DNA of 64,000 nt. Source: Devosia sp. 67-54 (GTDB lineage Bacteria > Pseudomonadota > Alphaproteobacteria > Rhizobiales > Devosiaceae). The stretch covers positions 124,001 through 188,000 of the forward strand of contig NZ_MKVA01000009.1 in assembly GCF_001899075.1 (NCBI RefSeq), given 5' to 3'. Position 1 is the first letter of the stretch. Every line of letters starts with the position of its first letter. Shown here in pieces: positions 43,691 to 54,720 of the stretch. The notes below the pieces were generated by a model. It saw nothing but the letters and a program-made list of their open reading frames with translations, was not told the origin of the DNA and did no database searches. Position numbers and translations under genes: made by a program.

Positions 43691-44922
43691 CCATGGCCAA
43701 CGCCTTTACCGATGCCATGCTCTGTCCGTCGCGCCGCGTGTTCCTCGCCGGCGCCGGCGCCTTCGTCGCCTGGGCCAATCTCCCCAGGGCGGCGTATGCT
43801 GCGCAGGGCCGGGATCCGCGTTTCGTCGCCGTCATCCTGCGCGGCGCGATGGACGGCCTCGCGGTGGTGCCGCCCGTCGGCGACCCGGACTTCCCCGCCC
43901 TGCGCGGCGACCTTGCCATCGGCACCGGCAGCTACGGCAACACGCTGCCGCTCGACGGGTTCTTCGCGCTCAACGATGCGATGCCGCTGCTGCACAAGCG
44001 CTACCAGGCCGGCGACGCCCTGATCGTGCACGCGGTGGCGACCGGCTATCGCGACCGCTCGCATTTCGACGGACAAGACGTGCTCGAATCCGGCGAGACC
44101 GGCCCGCGCATGAGCAAGACCGGCTGGCTCAATCGCGCCGCCGCGGCGATCCCCGCGGGCGATCGGGTGGCGCCGGTGCAGGGGCTTGCCGCGATGCCGA
44201 CGGTGCCGCTGATCCTGCGCGGCGACGCGCCGACCCTCACCTGGACGCCGCCCGAGCTGAAGGTCGCGAAAGCCGATACGGCGACGCGGCTGCTCGATCT
44301 CTATTCCGAGGTCGATCCGGAATTTGCGCGCGTGCTGAGCGCCGGCCTCGACACCGATGCGCTGGCGGGCGCGATGGATCCGGTCAAGGGCGGCGGCGGT
44401 GGCGTGGCCGCGGCGTTCAAATCGCTGGCCTCGGGCGCCGCCAAGCTGCTGGTCGACGATGGCGGGCCGCGGCTCGCGGCGCTGAGCTATGACGGCTGGG
44501 ACACCCATACCGACGAAGGCGCCGGCGACGGCCGTCTCGCCAATCTGCTCGGCGCCCTCGACGGCGCGCTCGAGGCGCTGGCGACGACCATGGCGCCGGT
44601 CTGGAACGACACGGCGATCGTGGTGATGACCGAATTCGGCCGCACCGCCCGGATCAACGGCAACGAAGGCACCGACCACGGCACCGCGACGACCGCGCTG
44701 CTGCTGGGCGGCGCTGTGAAGGGCGGCCGCGTCCTCGCCGACTGGCCCGGCCTCAAGGACAGCCAATTGTTCGAGGATCGCGACCTCTATCCCTCGCTCG
44801 ATCTGCGCGGCGTGCTGAAAGGCGCCTTGCGCGACCACCTCGGCATCGCCGTGGCCGACCTGTCGACCAAAGTGTTCCCCGACTCGATCGGCATCAAGCC
44901 CGTGGACGGACTCATCCGCTGA
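43687..44922 (+). CDS. DUF1501 family protein with Tat signal
   Basis: 411 residues. A twin-arginine signal (SRRVFLAGAGAFVAW) is followed by AYAAQG. DUF1501 belongs to the alkaline-phosphatase/sulfatase-like superfamily fold. SYDGWDTHTDEG and the metal-site-like VVMTEFGRTARINGNEGTDHG (in parts) are present. It overlaps the DUF1800 gene by four bases, so the two are made together; export folded through Tat suggests a bound cofactor or metal. Its 3' end overlaps the end of the opposite nanE-nanK gene by 11 bases. Confidence 0.9.
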   Translation: MTMANAFTDAMLCPSRRVFLAGAGAFVAWANLPRAAYAAQGRDPRFVAVILRGAMDGLAVVPPVGDPDFPALRGDLAIGTGSYGNTLPLDGFFALNDAMPLLHKRYQAGDALIVHAVATGYRDRSHFDGQDVLESGETGPRMSKTGWLNRAAAAIPAGDRVAPVQGLAAMPTVPLILRGDAPTLTWTPPELKVAKADTATRLLDLYSEVDPEFARVLSAGLDTDALAGAMDPVKGGGGGVAAAFKSLASGAAKLLVDDGGPRLAALSYDGWDTHTDEGAGDGRLANLLGALDGALEALATTMAPVWNDTAIVVMTEFGRTARINGNEGTDHGTATTALLLGGAVKGGRVLADWPGLKDSQLFEDRDLYPSLDLRGVLKGALRDHLGIAVADLSTKVFPDSIGIKPVDGLIR

Positions 44923-46474
44923 GGCTGGGACCAGCAGTGGCGTCGTCGGCGCTCTGTTGCGCGGCCAGATCGCCGATGCCCAGGATGCCGGCGTGCGTTC
45001 CGAGCGCTGCCGCCACGAGCGTGGGGCGTGTCGGAGCAGTGCTGGAGGAGAGGTCCTGTTCGATCCGCCGGCGATAGGCGGGCAACAGGCCGATGCCGCC
45101 GCCCAAGACGATCACGTCGGGGTCGACAAGCAGTTGCAGATTGACCAGCATCGCCGCCATCTCGCGCGCCGCCGCGGCGATCAGCTCTGCCGCCCAGGCC
45201 TCGCCGGCGGCGTCGGCGGCAAAGATCGCGCGCGTGTCGTCCGGCCGGCCGATGGCGCGGGCGGCGGCGCTCAGCCCGAACCCCGAGGCGCGTGTCTCGA
45301 AGCGCTGCCCGTCCGGCCCGCGGAGCTGGCCGACGCTGCCCGCGAGCCCGGTGCTGCCGGTGACCAGCGCGCCGCCGCGCACGATGCCGCCGCCGATCCC
45401 CGACGACACGGTGAGAAACAGCGTGTCGCGCCCGCGGCCGGCGCCAAAACGGTATTCGCCCCACGCGGCCGCCTGCGCGTCGTTGCAGGCCAGCACCGCG
45501 GCGGTGCCGAACGTGCGGCGCAGCCTGTCGAGCAGCGGCGTGCTCTCGGGGATCGCCAGCGTCCCCGGATTGAGCGCGCGCCAGGCGCCATCGTGCACGC
45601 GTCCCGTCACCGCCGCTCCCACGGCGTCATAGCGGCCGGCCCAGCCGGCCGCCAGCGCGCCGAGGGCCACGAACCAGGGGGGCGTGCCCACCGGCCCCTC
45701 CGTGCGCGCCAGCCGCTCCTCGAGCACGCTGCCGTTGCGCACCAGCGCCAGCAGCGATTTGGTGCCGCCGATGTCGAGCGCCAGCACCGTGCGCTCGCGC
45801 GCCGCGGCGGCCTTCGCGATCGCCGTGTCGAACCACTGCGTCACATGCTCCTGCCGCGTCACGGCGGAGCCGACGCACACGGCGGTGGCGCCTGCCGTCA
45901 GCGCCGCCGCTGCCAGCGCCGGAGTGTTGTAGCGGCCTTCCGCCACCACCACGCCGCCCAGCGCCGCGCAGTCGGCGACGAGCTGCAGGTCCGGTGCGGC
46001 CGGCACCGGCCCGCCGGTATAGCCCGACAGCGTCGTGCCCACGATATCGAACCCCATCGCCCGGGCCGCCCGCGCTTCCTCCAGCGTGGCGATGTCGGCC
46101 ATCGCGAGGCAGCCGGTGGCGCGGATGGCCGCCAGCAGCTCGCCCACGCTCACTGGCCGCGCCCGCGCCGTGCCGTCCACGGCGATGATCCGGGCGCCCG
46201 CCGCCGCCAGCGCCTGGACATCGTCCAGCCACGGCGTGATGCGTACCGCGCTGTCGGCCAGGTCGCGCTTGACGATGCCGATCACCGGCAGGTCGCAGCG
46301 CTGCATCACCGCGGCGACATTGTCGGCGCCCTCGACGCGCAGCGCCCGGGCGCCGCCGGCCCCGGCCGCGAGCGCCATCGCCGCCACGATCGCCGGCGTG
46401 TCCATCGGCCCGTCATCCACCGGCTGGCAGGACACGATGAGGCCGTCTTTGAGCTGGTCGAGCAATGCAGTCAT
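44912..46474 (-). CDS. nanE-nanK: Fused N-acetylmannosamine-6-phosphate 2-epimerase and N-acetylmannosamine kinase
   Basis: 520 residues. Residues 1-~225 are NanE: IGIVKRDLADSAVRITPWLDDV, MADIATLEEARAARAMGFD, IVGTTLSGYTGG and VVAEGRYNTPALA are all family blocks. From ~229 a ROK kinase starts (LALDIGGTKSLLALV), with the catalytic Asp332 (ACNDAQAAAWGE) and the signature LFLTVSSGIGGGIV. Together they turn ManNAc into GlcNAc-6-P in the cytosol. The kinase half lacks the ROK zinc site: where CxCGxxGCxE is expected, it reads GQLRGPDGQRFETRASG with no Cys. Last gene of the sialic-acid operon; overlaps the ATPase gene by four bases. Confidence 0.92.
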   Translation of the reverse strand: MTALLDQLKDGLIVSCQPVDDGPMDTPAIVAAMALAAGAGGARALRVEGADNVAAVMQRCDLPVIGIVKRDLADSAVRITPWLDDVQALAAAGARIIAVDGTARARPVSVGELLAAIRATGCLAMADIATLEEARAARAMGFDIVGTTLSGYTGGPVPAAPDLQLVADCAALGGVVVAEGRYNTPALAAAALTAGATAVCVGSAVTRQEHVTQWFDTAIAKAAAARERTVLALDIGGTKSLLALVRNGSVLEERLARTEGPVGTPPWFVALGALAAGWAGRYDAVGAAVTGRVHDGAWRALNPGTLAIPESTPLLDRLRRTFGTAAVLACNDAQAAAWGEYRFGAGRGRDTLFLTVSSGIGGGIVRGGALVTGSTGLAGSVGQLRGPDGQRFETRASGFGLSAAARAIGRPDDTRAIFAADAAGEAWAAELIAAAAREMAAMLVNLQLLVDPDVIVLGGGIGLLPAYRRRIEQDLSSSTAPTRPTLVAAALGTHAGILGIGDLAAQQSADDATAGPSLSG

Positions 46475-47442
46475 TGGGCGAGGATGTCGTCGCGGATGCA
46501 GGCCGCCTTGTGCCCCGCGGCGATCTCGCGGAGCGGCGGAACGGTCTCGGCGCAGGCGGCAATGGCGAACGGGCAGCGCGTCCGGAACACGCAGCCCGAC
46601 GGCGGATTGGCCGGGCTCGGAATGTCGCCGGTCAGCACCTGCCGCGCCTGCCGCTGCGCCGGGTCGGGCGACGGAATCGCCGACAGCAGCGCCCGCGTAT
46701 AGGGGTGCCGCGGCCGGGCGAACAGCTCGGCGGTGGGCGCCGTCTCCATGATCCGCCCGAGATAGAGCACGATCACCGTGTCGCAGATATATTCGACCAC
46801 CGCCAGGTCGTGCGAGATGAACAGCATGGTGAGGTTCAGCCGCACCTGCAGGTCGCGCAGCAGGTTGATCACCTGCGCCTGGATCGACACGTCGAGCGCC
46901 GACACCGGCTCGTCCGCCACGATGAATTCCGGCTCCATCACCAGCGCCCGCGCGATGCCGATGCGCTGCCGCTGCCCGCCCGAAAATTCGTGCGCATAGC
47001 GGTCGAACGCGTCGGCCGGCAGTTCCACCAGCTCCAGCGCCCGCTCTGCCCGTATCCGCCGCTCGGCCCTGTTGCCGATGCGCTGGATGTCGAGCCCCTC
47101 GGTCAGGATCTGGCCGATCGTCATGCGCGGCGACAGGCTCGCGAACGGATCCTGGAACACGTATTGCATGCGCCGCCGCTGCACGCGCAACTGCGCCGGC
47201 GACAGTCTGGCGATGTCGGTCTCGCCCATCATCACTTCGCCGGCAGTCGGATCGATCAGCCGCAGGATCGAGCGGCCGATCGTGGTCTTGCCCGACCCGG
47301 ATTCGCCGACGAGACCCACCACCTCGCCGCGCGGAATGTCGAACGAGATGTCCTTGAGCACCGTCACGGTCGGACCGCTGGAAAACGCCGCCGGCTTGAA
47401 CTGCTTGCTCAGCCCGCGCACCGACAGGAAGGGCGTCGTCAT
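46471..47442 (-). CDS. Dpp/Opp-type ABC importer ATPase, F-like
   Basis: 323 residues. Walker A GESGSGKTT (46-54), signature FSGGQRQR, Walker B FIVADEPVSALD, and the C-terminal Cys cluster for an iron-sulfur site (GCVFRTRCPFAIAAC). The product energises the OppB/OppC-like channel with its D-like partner. In this operon the cargo is probably sialic acid, as in the SatABCD-type systems. Confidence 0.92.
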   Translation of the reverse strand: MTTPFLSVRGLSKQFKPAAFSSGPTVTVLKDISFDIPRGEVVGLVGESGSGKTTIGRSILRLIDPTAGEVMMGETDIARLSPAQLRVQRRRMQYVFQDPFASLSPRMTIGQILTEGLDIQRIGNRAERRIRAERALELVELPADAFDRYAHEFSGGQRQRIGIARALVMEPEFIVADEPVSALDVSIQAQVINLLRDLQVRLNLTMLFISHDLAVVEYICDTVIVLYLGRIMETAPTAELFARPRHPYTRALLSAIPSPDPAQRQARQVLTGDIPSPANPPSGCVFRTRCPFAIAACAETVPPLREIAAGHKAACIRDDILAQ

Positions 47443-47445
47443 GGC

Positions 47446-48452
<1,007 letters not shown>

Positions 48453-48453
<1 letters not shown>

Positions 48454-49370
48454 CAGTCGATGAGCCCCGTCGCCTTGAGGATCACGTCGATGCGCGCCGC
48501 CTCGTCGTCGTTGAGGCTGCGCTGCGGCCGCGCCATGACATTGCTGTCGATGATGCCGAGCCGGCGCATCGCCGTCTTGAACGCGCCGACCCCGGCGGAG
48601 CCGGCGCTGGTGCGCCCGAGCGACACCCACACCATCTCGAACAGCCGGCACAGCCGCTCCTGCTCGGCCCGGGCGCCCCCATGGTCGCCCGCCTGCATCA
48701 GGGTCCACAGCCGCACATAGCCGTGCGGGTCGACATTGGCGAGGCCGGGCACCACGCCATGCGCACCCATCGCCAGGCAGGAATCGACCACGATCTCCGA
48801 GCCGGTCATGCCGAAGAAGCCGGCGTCGTTCCGCATGTCCTGCAGCACATAGCGCAGATTGCCGTCGTCGCCGCTCGAATCCTTGAGCCCGGCGATGGTG
48901 CCCTCGCGCGCCAGCGCCACCGTGGTGGCGCGCTCGAGCTTCATGCCGACGCAGACCGGAATGTCGTAGGCGATCACCGGCAGGTCGATCGCCGTGCGCA
49001 CATAGCGGAAATGGTCGATCGTCTCGGCCTGGTTGGTCCGGGTATAGAACGGCGCCGTCACCACCACGGCATCGGCGCCGGCGGCCTCGGCGATGCGCGC
49101 ATGGCCGATGACGCGGTCGGTGGTCGGGTCGATCACCCCTACCAGCACCGGCGCGCGGCCGTTCGCGACCTTGACTGCGTGCTCGACGATGCGCCGCCGC
49201 GTCGGCTCGTCGTGGAACACCACTTCGCTGGTCGAGCCGAGCACGAACAGGCCGTGCACCCCTGCCCCGATCAGATGTTCGAGGGTGCGGGTGAACGATC
49301 CCCAATCGACGCCGAAATCGGCAGTGAGTGGAGTGACGACAGGGGGAACCACACCGGTAAAGAGAGGCAT
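48453..49370 (-). CDS. nanA: DapA-family aldolase, probable N-acetylneuraminate lyase
   Basis: 305 residues, the usual length. Schiff-base Lys163 lies in [10 protein letters not shown] and the catalytic Tyr135 in VIAYDIPV; the carboxylate-binding loop is GSTSEVVF (45-52). The DapA family also contains dihydrodipicolinate synthases and 2-keto-3-deoxy-sugar-acid aldolases; placement between sialic-type transporter genes and with a NanE-NanK gene makes sialic acid cleavage (to ManNAc and pyruvate) the best guess. Confidence 0.88.
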
Positions 49371-49382
49371 TTCAGACCTTTG

Positions 49383-50270
49383 CTAGTTGAGATCGGAGCG
49401 GGGGTCGAACGCGTCGCGCAGACCGTCGCCGATGAAGTTGATGGCAAGCACGGTGAGCACCAGCGCGGCGCCCGGAAACATCCATTGCCAGGGAAAGTGT
49501 TCGAGCACCGCGGCCGAGCGCGCCGAATTGAGCATGTTGCCCCAGCTCGCCTCGGGCGGCGCGATGCCGAGCCCGAGGAACGACAGCCCGGCCTCCAGCA
49601 GCACCGCGTTGGCGATCTGCAGCGTCGCATATACCACGATGATGTCGATCGAGTTCGGCAGCCCGTGCCGGAACAGCAGGTGGCCGACGCCGGCGCCCAT
49701 GCCGCGCGCCGCGACGACGAAGTCGCGCTCGCGCAATTCGAGCAGCCGGGCCCGCACCATGCGCGACAGCACCGGCCACGACAGGAGCGCGATGACGAGG
49801 ATCGTCGGCGCGATGCCGGTGCCGGCGATCGAGGCGAGGACCAGCAGGAAGATCACCGGCGGCAGCGTCATGGCGAGGTCGACCAGCCGCATCGAAATGC
49901 CGTCGACGAAGCGGCCGCCGAACGCCGCGAACGCGCCGACCACGAAGCCGATCACCGTCGAGATCGCCACCGACACCACCGCGACCATCAGCGAGGTGCG
50001 GCCGCCCTGCAGCAGCCGGGCCAGCACGTCGCGCCCGACGCCGTCGCTGCCGAACCAGTGTTTGGCCGATGGGCCCTTGTTGAGCGCGGTGAGATCGATC
50101 GCATTGGGACCGTACGGCCACCACAACGGGTAGGTCACCACCGCCAGCAGCATGGGCACGAAGATCACCAGTCCCACCAGCGCCGCCCGGTTGCTGAAGA
50201 ACCGTCCCAGCGCTCGTCGCATCGGGCCGGCCGGCTTGCCGGCGATCGTCTGCATCGACACCACCGTCAT
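49383..50270 (-). CDS. Dpp/Opp-type ABC importer permease, C-like
   Basis: 295 residues with six helices. An N-terminal OppC-type cytoplasmic segment ([20 protein letters not shown]), periplasmic loop [20 protein letters not shown] and the coupling loop [21 protein letters not shown] in parts. Starts inside the B-like gene's end (ATGA). Confidence 0.92.
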   Translation of the reverse strand: MTVVSMQTIAGKPAGPMRRALGRFFSNRAALVGLVIFVPMLLAVVTYPLWWPYGPNAIDLTALNKGPSAKHWFGSDGVGRDVLARLLQGGRTSLMVAVVSVAISTVIGFVVGAFAAFGGRFVDGISMRLVDLAMTLPPVIFLLVLASIAGTGIAPTILVIALLSWPVLSRMVRARLLELRERDFVVAARGMGAGVGHLLFRHGLPNSIDIIVVYATLQIANAVLLEAGLSFLGLGIAPPEASWGNMLNSARSAAVLEHFPWQWMFPGAALVLTVLAINFIGDGLRDAFDPRSDLN

Positions 50271-51229
50271 GACGCCACCTGGATGCGCGGATCGATCGCC
50301 GCATAGGCGAGGTCGGTCAGCAGATTCACCGCGATGACGCATGCGCCGATGATCAGCGTCGCGCACATGATCACCGGATAGTCGCGGCTGTTGACGGCAT
50401 TGACCAGCAGCAGGCCCATGCCCGGCCAGTTGAACACGCTTTCGAGGAAGATCGCGCCGCCGATGGCAACGCCGATGGTCGAGCCGATCAGCGTGATCAC
50501 CGGCAGCAGCGCGTTGCGCGTCGCGTGCTTGACGATCACCCAGAATTCCTTGACGCCCTTGGCCCGGGCGGTGCGCACATAGTCCTGGTTCAGCACCTCG
50601 AGCAGCGAGGCGCGCATGTAGCGCATGATCAGCGCCAGATAGCCGATCGACAGCAGGCACGCCGGCAGGATCAGATGCGCGAACAAATCGCCGAACGAGA
50701 ACGGCACCCCCGGCGTCAGCATGCCGCCCGAGGGCGCGATGTGCAGCAGCACCGAAAAGAAATACAGGCCGAGCAGCGCGGTGAGGAAGGCCGGGCTCGA
50801 CACGCCGAGCGAGGCGATCACCGACAGCGCGACATCGAGCCCGGAATTGCGGCGCACCGCGCTGACGATGCCGGTGGCGATGCCGACGACGACGGCGATC
50901 ACCAGCGCACACCCCATCAGCAGCGCCGTCGGGCCGATGCGCTCGATCACCAGGGGCAGCACCGCAGCGCCGCCGCGCTGGATGGAATAGCCGAAATCGC
51001 CGGTCAGGGCCGCACGCAGCCACGCCAGGTACTGCACCGGCAGCGGCTGGTCGAGCCCGAGCCGCGTCCGGAGCTCCGCCAGCGCTTCCGGCGAGATCGG
51101 CGCCGACGGGTTGATATAGGCCGACACCGGATCGCCCGGCGTCAGGCGCAGCAGCAGGAACACCAGCACGCTGAGCGCCAGCAGCATCAGCAATCCAACA
51201 CCAGCGCGACGCAGCAGGTAGATGAGCAT
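50267..51229 (-). CDS. Dpp/Opp-type ABC importer permease, B-like
   Basis: 320 residues: first helix [30 protein letters not shown] after it, and the coupling loop [23 protein letters not shown] in parts. With the C-like protein it forms the channel. Confidence 0.92.
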   Translation of the reverse strand: MLIYLLRRAGVGLLMLLALSVLVFLLLRLTPGDPVSAYINPSAPISPEALAELRTRLGLDQPLPVQYLAWLRAALTGDFGYSIQRGGAAVLPLVIERIGPTALLMGCALVIAVVVGIATGIVSAVRRNSGLDVALSVIASLGVSSPAFLTALLGLYFFSVLLHIAPSGGMLTPGVPFSFGDLFAHLILPACLLSIGYLALIMRYMRASLLEVLNQDYVRTARAKGVKEFWVIVKHATRNALLPVITLIGSTIGVAIGGAIFLESVFNWPGMGLLLVNAVNSRDYPVIMCATLIIGACVIAVNLLTDLAYAAIDPRIQVAS

Positions 51230-51301
51230 GACCGGGTCCGGTTGAAATCGGCGATGGCACGTCGATGCGCGCCATCGCCATGCGGCGCTGGGTTCGGGAG
51301 G

Positions 51302-52888
51302 TTACTTGAGGTCCCAGCGCTCGGGGTGGTCGGCATAGGGGCCGCCGGCCGGGGCCGGCGTCCAGACGAAATCGACCAGCTTGGTCGAGGCGACGCCGTA
51401 GCGGCTGGCGACCCACATGGTCGCCCAGGGCAGCTCGGCGTTCATCACGCGGCAGACCTCCTGCCAGCGGCCGTCGACCTTGCTCGCGTCGGTCTCCCCG
51501 AGCGCCGCATCGAACGCCGCGCTGAGGTCGTCGAACTCGACGCGCATGATGTTGGCACCGGCCGGCGGCAATTGCGACTTGTTGAGGCCGACATTGATGC
51601 CCGCCGGATTCGGCCCGTTCTGCAGGCCCGCATAGACCAGCGGGAACTGCGACCAGTCCGGATCGTCCTGCTTGTAGACGATGCCGTTATAGGTCGGCGT
51701 ATCGACCACGCGCGGCACCACGTTGATGCCGACCTGCGCCAGCATCGCCTGCACCGCGGCCATCACGTTGGCGGCCTGCGGCGTGCCGTAATAGGTCAGC
51801 CAGGTGATCGGCTTGTCGCCGTTGATCTTGTCCCAGCCGGCCTCGGCCAGCAGCGCCTTGGCCTTCTCCGGATCGTAGGCATAGTCGTTGAGTCCCTCCG
51901 GCACCAGGTGCGGCGCGACATAGCCGCAATTCGCCGCCGTCGCCGCCCCGCCATAAAGGCTCTGGATGATGGCGTTGCGGTCGATGGCGTACATCACCGC
52001 CTGCCGCACCCGAACGTCCTTCCACAGATCGACCTTCTGGTTGAAGCCGATATAGTTGACGACGTAGGAGTCGCCCTTGATGACGCGGAAATTGTTATCG
52101 CCATCGAAGGTCTTGGCGTCGTCAGGCTCAACATAGGTGAACTGGATCTCGCCGGCGCGCAGCGCCGACACCGCGGCCGCCGCATTCTCGAAATAGCGGT
52201 TGATCAGCTTGCCCACCTTGGGGCGGCCGCCGCGATAGCTGTCGCTCGCCGCCAGCTCGACATACTGGTCGGTGACGTAGCGGCTGAACTTGAACGGGCC
52301 GGTGCCGATCGGCGTGGTCGACCACCACTGGCTGGTGGCGAGGCTCTCGGGCGCAATGTCGGCGAGCGCATGCGCGGGCAGCATCATCACCTGCGCCAGG
52401 ATGGACAGCAGCGATCCGTCGGCCTTGCTGAGCGTCACCACGGCGGTGTGGTCGTCAGGGGTCTCGACGCTGGCGATCGAGGCAAGGCGTGCCGCGAACA
52501 CGCTGCCCGAGGCCTTGTTGCGGGCGAGATCCAGCGTGAACTTCACGTCGGCCGAAGTGAACGGCTTGCCGTCGTGCCAGCTCTCGCTGACCAGCGCGAA
52601 GGTGTAGGTCTTCTGGTCGTCGCTCACCGTGAAGCTCTTGGCGAGCGCGCCTTCGAGGGCGCTCAGATCGGCGTTGTAGATCACCAGCGGCTCGAAGTAG
52701 GTCTTCAGCCACATGAAGCCGGCAGTCGCCGCCAGCGGGTTGAAATTCTTCGGGAAGCCGCCGGGCCCGACGTCGAAGCCGCCGGTGATGGTCTTGTCCT
52801 GCGCGAAGGCGGGCAGCGGCAGGGCGCTGCTTCCCAGCATCAGCGCCGCGGTGAAGGCCAGCCCCTGCGTAAAGTCTCTGCGTCTCAT
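51302..52888 (-). CDS. Dpp/Opp-type ABC importer binding protein with Tat-like signal
   Basis: 528 residues of the SBP_bac_5 family ([41 protein letters not shown] in parts; [15 protein letters not shown]). The leader [19 protein letters not shown] has a twin-arginine-like start, so folded export is possible. DppA-like binding proteins are known for sialic acids in SatA-type systems, and this operon's enzymes support that. It overlaps the GntR gene by four bases. Confidence 0.9.
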   Translation of the reverse strand: MRRRDFTQGLAFTAALMLGSSALPLPAFAQDKTITGGFDVGPGGFPKNFNPLAATAGFMWLKTYFEPLVIYNADLSALEGALAKSFTVSDDQKTYTFALVSESWHDGKPFTSADVKFTLDLARNKASGSVFAARLASIASVETPDDHTAVVTLSKADGSLLSILAQVMMLPAHALADIAPESLATSQWWSTTPIGTGPFKFSRYVTDQYVELAASDSYRGGRPKVGKLINRYFENAAAAVSALRAGEIQFTYVEPDDAKTFDGDNNFRVIKGDSYVVNYIGFNQKVDLWKDVRVRQAVMYAIDRNAIIQSLYGGAATAANCGYVAPHLVPEGLNDYAYDPEKAKALLAEAGWDKINGDKPITWLTYYGTPQAANVMAAVQAMLAQVGINVVPRVVDTPTYNGIVYKQDDPDWSQFPLVYAGLQNGPNPAGINVGLNKSQLPPAGANIMRVEFDDLSAAFDAALGETDASKVDGRWQEVCRVMNAELPWATMWVASRYGVASTKLVDFVWTPAPAGGPYADHPERWDLK

Positions 52889-53631
52889 GTTTTCGTCCTC
52901 CTTGAACTGGATTTGTCCTCGTCCTGCCGGTTCCGGGCGATCACCTGCTGAATGCCGCTATAGTGCTCGTCGAGCCGGCGGCGCGCCTCGGCGACATCCC
53001 TGCGGACGATGGCCTCGACGATTTCGTGGTGGTCCCGCCAGGTATCGAGCGGGGTCGGATTTTCGAGATTGTGGAAGTTGGAGGCCTTGCTGAAGGCCAT
53101 CCAGAAGATGTCGATCAGCGCGCTCAGCGTGTGGTTGTTCTGGCAGCGGAACAGCAATTGGTGGAACTGCTGGTCCTCGGCGGCGAAGCTTTCGTTGCGC
53201 TCGGCCCGCGCCTTCATCTGCGCGGTGACCTTACGCAGCTCCTCGACATCCTCGCGGCCGATCATGGCGATGGTCTTGTCGATCAGCCCGGTCTCCAGCA
53301 CGCGCCGGATCTCGCGCAGCTCCTCGACGTCGCGCAGCGAGTCCTGCAGCCCGTAGGCCAAGTTGTCGAGCAGCGGCCGGAACGAGAATTCCTTGACGAA
53401 CACGCCGATGCCGCGGCGCGTTTCGAGGATGCCCAGCGACTCGAGCGCCTTGATCGCCTCGCGCACCGAATTGCGGCCGACGCCCAGTCGCGACGCCAGC
53501 TCCGCCTCCGGCGGCAGCGGATCGCCGGCCCTGAGGCGGTTGCCTTCGATGTAGCCCTTGAGCGCTTCCTGCACCGTGACGTGCAGCAGCGGCGGGCGCT
53601 CGAGCGGCCTGATCGTGGGGGTGCGGTCCAT
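52885..53631 (-). CDS. GntR-family regulator (FadR subfamily), first gene of the sialic-acid operon
   Basis: 248 residues. Winged helix-turn-helix at ~15-85 (LRAGDPLPPEAELASRLGVGRNSVREAIKALESLGILETRRGIGVFV in parts); FCD domain with AAEDQQFHQLLFRCQNNHT and DHHEIVEAIVRRD. NanR of enteric bacteria is of the same subfamily, which fits the operon, but the ligand is not shown by sequence. It lies at the head of the operon and is probably autoregulated. Confidence 0.9.
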   Translation of the reverse strand: MDRTPTIRPLERPPLLHVTVQEALKGYIEGNRLRAGDPLPPEAELASRLGVGRNSVREAIKALESLGILETRRGIGVFVKEFSFRPLLDNLAYGLQDSLRDVEELREIRRVLETGLIDKTIAMIGREDVEELRKVTAQMKARAERNESFAAEDQQFHQLLFRCQNNHTLSALIDIFWMAFSKASNFHNLENPTPLDTWRDHHEIVEAIVRRDVAEARRRLDEHYSGIQQVIARNRQDEDKSSSRRTKT

Positions 53632-53716
53632 TTGTCGTCTCCTGGTTCGCGGGCACTGCGGTCAGTGCTGACGCGATACAGAGGCAGGGTCAACGCTTGT
53701 CGTATAGCAACATATG

Positions 53717-53724
53717 GGATATCC
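53717..53724. promoter_or_regulatory. Short palindrome in the nan/oxidoreductase divergent promoter
   Basis: GGATATCC, with CATATG overlapping its left side and TCGTA/TACGA arms (53700-53704 and 53731-53735) around it. Weak compared with the operators of the other GntR loci. The true site may be elsewhere in 53632-53754. Confidence 0.3.
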
Positions 53725-53754
53725 TTCAAGTACGATACAGGATCGAGAATCCGA

Positions 53755-54720
53755 ATGCGTGTTTCTCTTCTCGGCAGCAGCCATTGGCATGCCGCCATGC
53801 ACCTCGACGCGATGCGGTTTGCCGGCGCCGACATCGTCGCTGTGTGGGACGACGACCCGCACCAGGCGGCGGCCTTTGCGCAAGCGGCGGCCGTGCCTGC
53901 GGTTGGCTTCGAGCAGGCCGTCGCGGCCGCCGATCTCGTGGTGCTGATGGGCCATCCGGCCCGGCTTCCCGCCCAGGCACGCGCGGTGATCGAGGCCCGC
54001 AAGCCGCTGATTCTCGAAAAGCCCGCGGTGACGGCGACGCCCGAGCTCGAGCATCTGTGCGCGCTGGCCGCGGCGGTCGGTGCCGTCGTCGGCGTGCCGC
54101 TGCCCAACCGCTTCGGCCCCGCCATGCTGGAGTTTCGACGGCTCCGCGCCGGCGGCCAGAGCGGTCCGGTCGTGCATGCCGGCTTTCGCCTGATCAACGG
54201 ACCACCGCAGCGCTACCGCGACGACGGCGTGCCGTGGCTGCTCGCTCCGGCTATCGGCGGCGGCGGTGCGCTGCGCAATCTGGGCATCCACGGCATCGAC
54301 GCGGCGCTGTCGCTGGCTGAAGGTGAGCTGCGGCTGCTCGCCAGCCACATCGGCAAGCGCATCCACACCGACGAGCGCGTCGAGGACCACGCGCTCGTCA
54401 CCCTCGCCGACGATGGCGGCGCGCTGTTCGTCGTCGAGGCCGGCTATACCTACGCCTCGATGGCGCCCGGCGGCGATTTCGAGTGGCGGCTCGTCACCGA
54501 CCGGGCCGTGCTGCTCGACCAGGGCGACCGCGCCTCCGCCATCGTGCTGGGCGAGGAGCGCCGGACTCTCGCTCCGGAGCCGACCGCCACCCGCTACCGG
54601 CTCTTTGCCGCCGATACGCTGGCCCGCCTGGCGGCCGGCCGCCCGCCGGCGATCACCCTCGACGACTATCTGGCGAGCATGCGACTGATCGATGCCGCCT
54701 ACGCAAAGGCAGGCTCATGA
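53755..54720 (+). CDS. Gfo/Idh/MocA-like oxidoreductase 1
   Basis: 321 residues. N-terminal nucleotide-binding domain, but the usual GxGxxG is replaced by LLGSSHWHAA; the catalytic Lys is in LILEKPAV, and the C-terminal sheet starts near GPVVHAGFRLINGP with GGGGALRNLGIHGIDAALSL. The odd dinucleotide loop suggests altered cofactor binding. The frame is open long before the gene; ATG 53755 is set by the first strand MRVSLLGSS and AGGATCGAGAA upstream. Confidence 0.85.
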   Translation: MRVSLLGSSHWHAAMHLDAMRFAGADIVAVWDDDPHQAAAFAQAAAVPAVGFEQAVAAADLVVLMGHPARLPAQARAVIEARKPLILEKPAVTATPELEHLCALAAAVGAVVGVPLPNRFGPAMLEFRRLRAGGQSGPVVHAGFRLINGPPQRYRDDGVPWLLAPAIGGGGALRNLGIHGIDAALSLAEGELRLLASHIGKRIHTDERVEDHALVTLADDGGALFVVEAGYTYASMAPGGDFEWRLVTDRAVLLDQGDRASAIVLGEERRTLAPEPTATRYRLFAADTLARLAAGRPPAITLDDYLASMRLIDAAYAKAGS

